51,650 nt of DNA, taken from positions 1 to 51,650 of the forward strand of contig JAMNZB010000036.1 of the NCBI GenBank assembly GCA_023622515.1, given 5' to 3'. The notes beneath the pieces were generated by a model that saw only the letters and a list, made by a program, of their open reading frames with translations, ran no database searches and was not told where the DNA came from. A program made the translations under genes and the position numbers. Origin of the DNA: Bacillota bacterium (GTDB taxonomy: Bacteria > Bacillota > Clostridia > Saccharofermentanales > DTU023). Position 1 is the first letter of the stretch, and each line of letters begins with the position of its first letter. Of this stretch, positions 8,556-17,016 are shown piece by piece.

Positions 8556-10292
8556 TTAGTTCATCCATTTACCAACAGTTGCTTTTGTTCTTTTGTCCCA
8601 CATTTTTCTATACAATCCTCCTTTTGCGACAAGCTCATCATGCCGACCACGCTCAACTATTTCCCCGCCATCTATCACGAGGATTTGGTCTGCCTTCTTG
8701 ACTGTGGTCAGTTTGTGGGAAATGACAATTAACGTTTTCTCTGCAACAAGCTCGTTTATCGCCTGCTGTATATGACGCTCATTGTCCGGATCGATACTGG
8801 CAGTTGCTTCATCAAGGAGCACAATCGGAGCATCTTTCAAGATGGCTCTGGCAATGGATATCCGTTGCTTTTCACCGCCGGAAAGTCTGGCTCCGGCTTC
8901 GCCAACAAGCGTATCAAAGCCGTCCGGCATTTCCTGGATAAAGTCGTAGCAACGTGCCTTTCTAGCTGCTTCAAGCACTTGTTCTCGGCTGGCTTTTCTA
9001 TTGCCGAAAGCAATATTGTTATAGATAGTGTCATTAAACAGATATACTCGTTGAAATACTACACTAATATTAGATATTAGCTGCTCAAAGGCCATCTCTC
9101 GAATATCTACATCTCCCAAAAGAATTTGCCCGGTATCACAGTCCCAAAAGCGAGCAATTAAATTGCAGATTGTCGTCTTGCCACAACCACTTTTCCCAAC
9201 CAAAGCAGTCATAGATTTTTCTTTGGCAACAAAGCTTATATTCTTCAATACCCTATTATCCTCATAGGCAAAACTAACATTTTTAAACTCGATCTCGTGG
9301 TTATTCAATCTTACCTGCCTACCAGTGTCGGGCAGGGTCTCTTCTTTCAGAATCCGCTCATACCTATCCAAGCTGGATTCCATTAGGCGAATTTGCGCAG
9401 AAATATTAACCAAACCACTAAGGGGCCGGTAGATTTCAAAAGCAAAAATCGTCAGCATCAACATAAGGGCCAGCGACATACTTTCTCTCAACAGCAAGAG
9501 GGAAGCCAAACTTATAATAACTCCGATTGATAGAGCAATAAGACTATCGGCAAGTACTGCAGGGACAACAAATTTCTTTTCATAGTCAAAGAGGGCTTCG
9601 CTGGTTTTTTTATAGCAATGATTGACTCTTTCCTGCTTTTCGCCAATCAAATGAAAAGCCTTAACGACCTGCATACCCTTTACATATTCAATAACAGCCG
9701 ATGTAGCCTCCTCTTGACACTCTTGGACATGTTTTGAATGCCTTTGAGATATTTTTTGTATTTCAGCAAAAACGAGGGCAACAAGAAAACTACTCACCAA
9801 CATAATTAGGGCAACCACCGGACTAAAAAATGCTAACATCACCAGTGTAACGACAAGGGTAATCATGGAGGTTGTTATAGTAGTAAGCTGGTTTACCCCC
9901 ATTTCTTCGATAAATTTGATATCCGAAGTAATGACAGCGGAAAGATGACCGATATTTCCTTCTGTAAAATAAGACATGGGGAGCCTTTTAATCTTTTCCC
10001 CGAGATTTAAACGCTCTCTGGCAAAAATCTTATAGCCACTGCCGCTCTGATTTTTTTCTCGCACAAAGCGCAATAGAACAGCGAGCACAAGGCTACATAA
10101 AACAATTACAAGAATGAGCCAAAAATCTTTCCTGCTTAACCTACCACTTGTTAGCTGCATCAGGGCAAATAAGATCATAATAATCGGAGTTTTTTCTGCA
10201 ATTGCCTCGAAAACACTGACAATATACGCTACATACAGATTTTTTCTGTATTCACCGGCCAGCAGCGTCATTCTCTTTAAAACCTGTAACAT
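8556..10292 (-). CDS. ABC transporter ATP-binding/permease, half-transporter (YbtP/YbtQ/IrtAB-like)
   Basis: TMD plus NBD; GKSGCGKTT, LSGGEKQR, IVLLDEATASIDPDNE; start reassigned to MLQVLKRM, 2 nt after the upstream stop. Confidence 0.88.
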   Translation of the reverse strand: MLQVLKRMTLLAGEYRKNLYVAYIVSVFEAIAEKTPIIMILFALMQLTSGRLSRKDFWLILVIVLCSLVLAVLLRFVREKNQSGSGYKIFARERLNLGEKIKRLPMSYFTEGNIGHLSAVITSDIKFIEEMGVNQLTTITTSMITLVVTLVMLAFFSPVVALIMLVSSFLVALVFAEIQKISQRHSKHVQECQEEATSAVIEYVKGMQVVKAFHLIGEKQERVNHCYKKTSEALFDYEKKFVVPAVLADSLIALSIGVIISLASLLLLRESMSLALMLMLTIFAFEIYRPLSGLVNISAQIRLMESSLDRYERILKEETLPDTGRQVRLNNHEIEFKNVSFAYEDNRVLKNISFVAKEKSMTALVGKSGCGKTTICNLIARFWDCDTGQILLGDVDIREMAFEQLISNISVVFQRVYLFNDTIYNNIAFGNRKASREQVLEAARKARCYDFIQEMPDGFDTLVGEAGARLSGGEKQRISIARAILKDAPIVLLDEATASIDPDNERHIQQAINELVAEKTLIVISHKLTTVKKADQILVIDGGEIVERGRHDELVAKGGLYRKMWDKRTKATVGKWMN

Positions 10293-10294
10293 TC

Positions 10295-12022
10295 TTACAC
10301 CTCCAACGCCCAGTTGGCTCTTTCTCCACTGGCTGCCCATAGAGCCTGATACAAGGCACAATCTTGTATCAGTTCAGTATGCTTCCCTTGGGCAATCAGC
10401 TCTCCCTTATCCATGACCAGTATTTGATCCGCTCCGACAATGCCGGCCAACCGGTGGGCGATGATGATGACGGTTTTCCCCAATATGAGATTGTTTATGG
10501 CCACTTGGATGAGATCTTCATTTTCCGCATCTATATAGCACATCGCTTCATCCAGCACTACCACGGGGGAGTCTTTAAGCATAGCCCGCGCAATTGTAAT
10601 TCTTTGCTTTTCACCACCCGACAACTTTCCACCCCCTGTACCAACACGCGTCTGATACCCATCTGGCAAACTCAAAACAAATTCATGGCACGCCGCCGCT
10701 TTTGCCACCTCATAGACCTCTTCATCAGATGCCTCCGGCTTACCAACACGAATATTTTCCATGATGCTGTCGTCAAAGAGAAAAATATCTTGTGAAACAA
10801 AGCTGACGGCATCCATGAGTGTGTCTGCCCGATAATCCCGTATATCCTTGCCACCAATCTTAATGCTCCCGTCCTTGACATCCCAAAAATGAAGCAGTAA
10901 CTTTGCCATGGTACTCTTACCACTTCCGGAAGGACCAACAATCGCTGTCAGCGATCTTTCATTTGCTGTAAAACTTATGTCCTTCAGAACATCTATTTCA
11001 CCATAGGCAAAGCTTACATGCTCAAAACGGACATCTGCTTTTACCGGCACAGCATTATCTCCACCGGTCTGTATGCCGGCTCCTTCAAAACTTTCAACCA
11101 GTTCAGACACCGCATAGCTTAGGTTCGGTATTGTGGGCAAAAACATGAGGGCTTTATTGAAGGGTATACCAATGGCTAAGTTTAACAACAGTGTGAAAAG
11201 CCAAGTGTCAAGGGGCAGATTCCCATTCATGTACATAAGCAGTCCAACCGGCAAGGTTAGAATAATGGTACATGGTAAAACAACTCCCACAACAGACATG
11301 GGAAGCCAGGCATTAGCAGTCCATTTATAGGCATATTCCTCATAGTTTTTTACATCGCCAGCATATCTTTCGTATGAGGCGGTAGTCTGCCCGAAAATCT
11401 TAACCACATCCATGCCCGAGATATATTCGATTATCGTATTATTTAGTTTGCTTTGGGCTTCATAGTATTTCGGCAGCTTCTCCATACCCGTTTTCATCAT
11501 GCTACTCATAGCAAACAGGCTAATGGGAAGAGAGCCCAATGATAATAGGCCCATACGCCAATCATTTAAAAATATAATAATCAGCACAATGAGCGGAATA
11601 ATAATGTTAGGGACTCCCTCTACAAAGATATGGGCAATCATAACTTCAAGGCTACCGACATCGTCAATAATCTTTTTTTTGTAAAAGCCGGTACCCTCGT
11701 CGATAACATCTCCCAGCGGCATACTTACCATTTTTTCACTAAATTTCCTTCGCATTTCGTACAAGGTGCCATAAGCAGCTTTATGGGAAAGCGTAATACC
11801 AACCGCATTCAAGACAGACTTAAGGATTAGGAAAAGCGCAATGAGAAAGCCTGCAAAGATAATTTGTATAGTGCCGGGCGCAGATTTATTGATAAAAGCA
11901 ACAATCAGCTTGTTAGCAATAAAGTAAGGTAAGATTCCTGCAATTACAGAAAACAGAATGAACAATATCGCAAGAAATAGTTCCTTCTTATAAGCAAGAG
12001 TGTACTTCATTAAGTTTTTCAA
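10295..12022 (-). CDS. ABC transporter ATP-binding/permease, partner half-transporter (YbtP/YbtQ/IrtAB-like)
   Basis: TMD plus NBD; GPSGSGKST, LSGGEKQR, VVVLDEAMCYIDAENE; TTG start with RBS GGAGAGG at the appropriate distance. Confidence 0.88.
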   Translation of the reverse strand: MKNLMKYTLAYKKELFLAILFILFSVIAGILPYFIANKLIVAFINKSAPGTIQIIFAGFLIALFLILKSVLNAVGITLSHKAAYGTLYEMRRKFSEKMVSMPLGDVIDEGTGFYKKKIIDDVGSLEVMIAHIFVEGVPNIIIPLIVLIIIFLNDWRMGLLSLGSLPISLFAMSSMMKTGMEKLPKYYEAQSKLNNTIIEYISGMDVVKIFGQTTASYERYAGDVKNYEEYAYKWTANAWLPMSVVGVVLPCTIILTLPVGLLMYMNGNLPLDTWLFTLLLNLAIGIPFNKALMFLPTIPNLSYAVSELVESFEGAGIQTGGDNAVPVKADVRFEHVSFAYGEIDVLKDISFTANERSLTAIVGPSGSGKSTMAKLLLHFWDVKDGSIKIGGKDIRDYRADTLMDAVSFVSQDIFLFDDSIMENIRVGKPEASDEEVYEVAKAAACHEFVLSLPDGYQTRVGTGGGKLSGGEKQRITIARAMLKDSPVVVLDEAMCYIDAENEDLIQVAINNLILGKTVIIIAHRLAGIVGADQILVMDKGELIAQGKHTELIQDCALYQALWAASGERANWALEV

Positions 12023-12036
12023 TATGTTATCCCTCT

Positions 12037-12121
12037 CCTAGTTAGAATATCTAATTTGCACATACTTGACCTAGTTAGTCATAGCTAACTAGGCCTACTA
12101 TAATTAATTATCACTAACTTT
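12037..12121. promoter_or_regulatory. Operator/promoter region of the ABC operon with perfect palindrome CCTAGTTAG-TCATAG-CTAACTAGG (12070-12093) and flanking partial copies
   Basis: 9-bp perfect inverted repeat, N6 spacer; extra half-site CCTAGTTAG at 12037-12045; degenerate copy ATAATTAA-TTATCA-CTAACTTT at 12100-12121. Confidence 0.65.
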
Positions 12122-12219
12122 TATAGGGCACAAAAGACAAAAAATACACAAATCAGACACACGTCCCAAGCGCGTTTTAGTTATATCTGCGTATTTAAAT
12201 TACTCACCTCTTTATTTCC

Positions 12220-13110
12220 TTACGATTTTATTTCCTTGCGATAGGTGGAAGGCAGGTAGCCGTATTCTTTTTTGAAAGCATCAGCAAAGCGACTTGAAGA
12301 AGCAAAACCCATTGTTTCTGCGATATAGGCAATACTTAAGTCACTTTCCGAAAGCATTATTTTCGATTGTTGCAGCCGTCTTTGGATTATATATTGGTGG
12401 GGTGGTAGGCCAAAACATTCTCTGAAAATTTTTTTAAAATAGGTTTGACTGATTTCACAATATTCGGCCAGTTCAGATATCGAGTAGGCTGCTTGTGGTT
12501 TTTCATCAATTCTTGCTTTAGCACAGGCAACCCGTTCCAAGTATTGTCTGTTATATTTGCGTCTGGGCGCTTTCTTATACTTCCCATAATTGCTAATGCC
12601 GCAATACAACATTTCCATTGCTTTTATCTTCGTCAAAAATGAGTTGTTATTAAGAACGGCTTCTTCAAGCTGTTTTGCGATGGCTGAAAACTGTATGTCA
12701 TTGTTGTAGACCAGCACATCTTTGAATGATGATACCTCCCTGTAATAGGTTTGCAGAATACTAGTGTCCACATTCAGCTTCATTAAAGAGTCTTTCAATT
12801 GACTGTAATAGCAAAGAAGCCCTACCGCGACAAAGCTATTTTTATAAACTATTGACCCATCAAATTCTGCGTTCCCAGCAAAATTAACAATATCATTTTT
12901 CTTGATAAAGCAGGCCCTGTTATTCTTAAAGTTAATCTGCGCTTCACCGTCAAACAGCTGGTACATACAAATAATCTCGTGATAGTCATCAGCGTTGCTA
13001 CTCTCTCCATGATTCACACAACAATCTGTATATGTGACATACAACCCGTCAACAATCCGGATTATGAGCTCTTCACCCCTGCCGTATTTAGGAGATAGCT
13101 CAAATTTCAT
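12220..13110 (-). CDS. AraC-family transcriptional regulator
   Basis: C-terminal tandem HTH: YSISELAEYCEISQTYFKKIFRECFGLPPHQYIIQRRLQQSKIMLSESDLSIAYIAETMGFASSSRFADAFKKEYGYLPSTYRK; start 13110 (GAGGGTGAT RBS) or GTG at 13206. Confidence 0.9.
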   Translation of the reverse strand: MKFELSPKYGRGEELIIRIVDGLYVTYTDCCVNHGESSNADDYHEIICMYQLFDGEAQINFKNNRACFIKKNDIVNFAGNAEFDGSIVYKNSFVAVGLLCYYSQLKDSLMKLNVDTSILQTYYREVSSFKDVLVYNNDIQFSAIAKQLEEAVLNNNSFLTKIKAMEMLYCGISNYGKYKKAPRRKYNRQYLERVACAKARIDEKPQAAYSISELAEYCEISQTYFKKIFRECFGLPPHQYIIQRRLQQSKIMLSESDLSIAYIAETMGFASSSRFADAFKKEYGYLPSTYRKEIKS

Positions 13111-13507
13111 TATATCACCCTCACAAACAGTCATCGTGTTTAGAACTGAGAAGCGTTCATTTTTTAGTGTTTTTTCAATACTACCCTGGTTTTTTATTTG
13201 AGACACCCCCTTTGAGTCTCGGAAATCAATTTAATTTACACATTTTCACCTTTATCACTCTGACATACTTCGTTTCTAAGGAATAGATAACAATGTACTT
13301 GGAATAAACTGTAACTTTAAGAATGCTATTAGCAAATGCTAACCAATTGCTAAAAGCATACTTCAGAAAAAGATTTTTTACAATAAATGTATTGAAACTA
13401 CTTCTCTTAAGCTTTTCTCCTATTGAAAAGGCCCTCGTTTCCATGGATAATAAATCTGCCGGACAGGTTAACTGTGTAAAGAATTTATGTAAAGAAGAGG
13501 ATTACTC

Positions 13508-14728
13508 GTGGGGCAAATATTAGCTGTAATCGTAGGTTTTTCTTTTATCCCTATTTTGACAAAAAAGAGAGTAGCCATCGCCTATTCCATTCTGATTAGT
13601 GCCTTGGCCATGATGCTGATTTCAGGCCTAGGCTTGGATGTCATAGGGCAGATTTTTAAGTCCACGCTGCTGGACCCGAAAAGGATCAAGCAATATTTGG
13701 TCGTTTTGGAAATCGGCGCCCTGGGGGCCCTGCTTAAGAAATACAGCTTTATCGATATTATTATTGATAAACTTAATAAAGTAGTGGCCAATAAAAAGCT
13801 CCAACTCATGTTTATACCGGCCCTAATCGGCCTTTTGATGGTACCGGGCGGGGCCATCATTTCCGCTCCCTTCGTTGATAAGATTGGTGACGAATTGGCT
13901 ATAGAAAAACCCCGGCGGGCCGTCATCAATTTAATCTACCGCCATATTTCCATGCACATCATGCCCTATTCCAATTCCCTCTTGCTGATGGCCTTATTGT
14001 TGCCCCAAGTTGATATTTACAAGGTCATAGCCTTTAATATTATATTTGTTACTATTTATGTAAGTATTGGCTATTTTAGCTACATAAGAGAGATCAAAAG
14101 TGAAGGACCGCAAAGCCGGGAGGGTTCTGCCATAAAAAACTTTTTACAATTGGCCCTATATACATCGCCAATCTATTTTGCGGTCATTTTGAATATTGTT
14201 TTTAAGCTACCCTTCTATATCGGCGTTTTGGTCAATATTTTCATTCTCTACCTTTTGAAACCGAGAAAAACTATACTAAAAGACTTTATCGAAGGGATTA
14301 ATATCAATGTATTTTTGACCATTTTCGGGGTCTATTTGATTCAGGCTACCATAGGCAATTTCCCTGAATTTAACAGGATCTTGGAAGCTCTCCTTGCTAA
14401 TCCCGCCTCTCTTATTCCTGCCATGATAGGGATATCCGCCTTTTTCGGCCTGGCCACCGGCTACCAACCGGCCGCTTTAGGGGTCATCCTACCGGTAATA
14501 GCCGGCATGTCCTTGTCCATAGGAAGAATGACCGTCTTGGCTCATATAGCCTTTGCCTGGAGCTTTTTGGGCTATTTCTTTTCCCCCCTCCACCTCTGCC
14601 AGCTCTTTACCATGGAATATATGGGGGTGGATAATGCTTCCCTATATAAGAAATACTCCAAGTTTATTGTCCTCTTACTTATAGCCACCCTAGCCGAGAG
14701 TTTTATCTTGCTTGCGATAATCAAATAG
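13508..14728 (+). CDS. DUF401-family membrane protein (putative transporter)
   Basis: GTG start; about 10 TM segments; LIGLLMVPGGAIISAPFVDKIG, ATGYQPAALGVILPVIAGMS. Confidence 0.7.
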   Translation: MGQILAVIVGFSFIPILTKKRVAIAYSILISALAMMLISGLGLDVIGQIFKSTLLDPKRIKQYLVVLEIGALGALLKKYSFIDIIIDKLNKVVANKKLQLMFIPALIGLLMVPGGAIISAPFVDKIGDELAIEKPRRAVINLIYRHISMHIMPYSNSLLLMALLLPQVDIYKVIAFNIIFVTIYVSIGYFSYIREIKSEGPQSREGSAIKNFLQLALYTSPIYFAVILNIVFKLPFYIGVLVNIFILYLLKPRKTILKDFIEGININVFLTIFGVYLIQATIGNFPEFNRILEALLANPASLIPAMIGISAFFGLATGYQPAALGVILPVIAGMSLSIGRMTVLAHIAFAWSFLGYFFSPLHLCQLFTMEYMGVDNASLYKKYSKFIVLLLIATLAESFILLAIIK

Positions 14729-14852
14729 GGTTATGAAACTTCAGCCCTTAGCAAAAGCAGAACCGGCGCAAACAGCCCGGTCGTAATAGATATTTCGCTG
14801 ACATCATATCTGTTTACCCCATAAGTGTTTATCATCATTAAACGAATAATTT

Positions 14853-14874
14853 AGGTGGATTTCCACCTTTTTTA
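14853..14874 (+). terminator. Intrinsic terminator after DUF401 gene
   Basis: AGGTGG-ATTT-CCACCT followed by T-run. Confidence 0.75.
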
Positions 14875-14913
14875 TACATAGCATTTTCCTTTTTAGAAAA
14901 CTCCCTAGCAAAA

Positions 14914-15387
14914 TTGAGCAAGAATTTTCTTTATGCTATCTCAATCTTGTCCGCATTCTCATCAATTTACAGGGCTGCCGGCTATGATGTAAAAATCTAT
15001 TTTATCAGTGCGGAGGGGGCTATCGCCCTCGCACGGGCGACGTCCGATTGGGGTGATCTTTTGTGCGGTTATCTAAACACACCCGAAAACACTCCGGATA
15101 CGCCCATATTAAAAGCCGGCCGGTCAAAATTTATTTCCTGGGAGCTCTGTGCTTCCGTTTCTTCCAGCATAAGTTATGTCTTTGGCGTCCGGGAGGGCCA
15201 GGTTTACGAGCCTAATAGCTCCGGCAAGTATATGGGCTTTATGCCGAGAGAAGAAGGCCTTTTTGGCGGAACCACAAATGATTATTCTCAAGGCTTCCAT
15301 GACTACATCATGCACTACTTCTCTTTTGACCCGGAAAGCGGCAAATTTATATTCATGGAGGGTTCCGAGCACTCGATTTTTGATTAA
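14914..15387 (+). CDS. Hypothetical protein, orphan (possibly degraded)
   Basis: 157-aa ORF from TTG, in-frame stop just upstream, no clear RBS; no recognised family. Confidence 0.35.
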   Translation: MSKNFLYAISILSAFSSIYRAAGYDVKIYFISAEGAIALARATSDWGDLLCGYLNTPENTPDTPILKAGRSKFISWELCASVSSSISYVFGVREGQVYEPNSSGKYMGFMPREEGLFGGTTNDYSQGFHDYIMHYFSFDPESGKFIFMEGSEHSIFD

Positions 15388-15507
15388 TCTCTATGCCCCG
15401 GCAATCAATTCAGAGCACATCTTTTGCAGCTCCTTTAAAGGCTTTGCAAGGCATTGGCATCCTAATCTGACATCTTGAAACAATGCCCCTCAGCAAAATC
15501 TCCATTT

Positions 15508-16965
15508 TCAGTAAGCAAATAAATCCGGAAACAAATCTTCTAACGTAAGCTGTATGTACTCAGGATTATCCGGATCACATGTTGTCCAAATGAGCAGGCT
15601 TCTTCTTAGACAGTCCTTTAAGTACTTTATCAGGTCTTCGTCAATTTCAGCTTTGTCATTCAGACAACTATCTATTATGGAATGATAATTTATGAGTAAT
15701 TTTTTTTCCTTTGAATATTTTTCAATGAGGAACTGATAGACGTCCTTTGAGGGAACTTTATTGTAATTCCCATACACCTGTTCAATCTGCAAGTTTCTTA
15801 CTTCAATTGTCACAAAGGATTCGTCAGGCTTGTCTTTACTCCTCAAAAACAAGATAGTGTTTTCTCCTATTGCATGCTTAGATATATAATTCATAAGACA
15901 ATTTCTCTGATAGAATGCCTCTTTGCACATATCAAAAGAAGATTTCGGTAAAACAACCATATAGGAATCATCGGAATATTCATATGTAGAACGGTCGTTT
16001 TGTTTCCTGTCCTTATATAGACTGTCCAGGTCCGGTCTCTCATTCCTGTAATTTTTAAGATGCTCAAGCCTTTCTATAGCCTCCCATAGCTCTTCAGCTT
16101 TTGGAATTTTCAAGTGTTTATCTATTTTTAATTCTTTGCCTAGTTCAAGAAATCGCTTGTATTCAATGAGAAGATACCTGTTTGCCGGACTCGCCAGACA
16201 TCTGTACAGAGACCTGTTGAAACACCGGCCTGCAAGCTTGCCGTTATGGGAATACAACTCATCGAGGTATCTCCACTGATTCGCCGTTGGAATTTCTTTT
16301 CCCAGATAACCAGAGTACTTTTTATATATCTGAAGGGCATGTTCCATGGTCTCTTCGTCATACAGATTCTCTATCAACTCCAAATTATTCATTATACGAA
16401 GGAATTTAAGCGGCACATCACGGCCCACAATCTCAGTTGCCCTTGTGCCTGTGGGATTAACCATCGGCAGCTTGTGAAGATTAAATGCTATATTAGCCAA
16501 ATTTGCCTTGTATAAAATTTCTTTGGGGCCTGAGCGATGACTTGCATAATAAATATGTTCGATTGCTTTCCCAATTTCTTCTGTAGAATAGGGAATGTAA
16601 TGCCACTGTGGAAAATGCTCTCTTACAGCCAAATTAAACCTCTCCATATCCCATTCCGACACGCGAACGAAAGCTTCTGCGAAATATCCAAGTAGTTTTT
16701 CCTCAAGTTCTGCCGGGAGTCGCCTGCCTTCACAAATAATAAAGCGCTCATAGACTTCCGGATAAAGCATGACGTCCCATATAAATATTTCCACATAGGG
16801 AGCACCGCTCTTCTCTTTTCTTACAAAAGGAAAGATGCATACAAACTCACTTTCAAAATCTTGCTCCATTGACAAGAAGTCCTCATAAGCTGCTTGTGGA
16901 TATGCCGATACATCAATTTCAGGGCAAGTAAAATACATTTTCTCAACATTTCTCATTAAAGTCAT
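15508..16965 (-). CDS. PcfJ-like protein
   Basis: C-terminal block SSFDMCKEAFYQRNCLMNYISKHAIGENTILFLRSKDKPDESFVTIEVRNLQIEQVYGNYNKVPS resembles the PcfJ domain. Confidence 0.65.
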   Translation of the reverse strand: MTLMRNVEKMYFTCPEIDVSAYPQAAYEDFLSMEQDFESEFVCIFPFVRKEKSGAPYVEIFIWDVMLYPEVYERFIICEGRRLPAELEEKLLGYFAEAFVRVSEWDMERFNLAVREHFPQWHYIPYSTEEIGKAIEHIYYASHRSGPKEILYKANLANIAFNLHKLPMVNPTGTRATEIVGRDVPLKFLRIMNNLELIENLYDEETMEHALQIYKKYSGYLGKEIPTANQWRYLDELYSHNGKLAGRCFNRSLYRCLASPANRYLLIEYKRFLELGKELKIDKHLKIPKAEELWEAIERLEHLKNYRNERPDLDSLYKDRKQNDRSTYEYSDDSYMVVLPKSSFDMCKEAFYQRNCLMNYISKHAIGENTILFLRSKDKPDESFVTIEVRNLQIEQVYGNYNKVPSKDVYQFLIEKYSKEKKLLINYHSIIDSCLNDKAEIDEDLIKYLKDCLRRSLLIWTTCDPDNPEYIQLTLEDLFPDLFAY

Positions 16966-17016
16966 AAATCACCCTCCTTTGTCCTATGTGTACGGAGTCG
17001 CAGGCCTTATGGCATA

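Noticed and set aside
13226-13444. 72-aa minus-strand ORF in the araC/DUF401 intergenic region
   Set aside because: No RBS or family; overlaps likely regulatory repeats; composition like AT-rich intergenic DNA.
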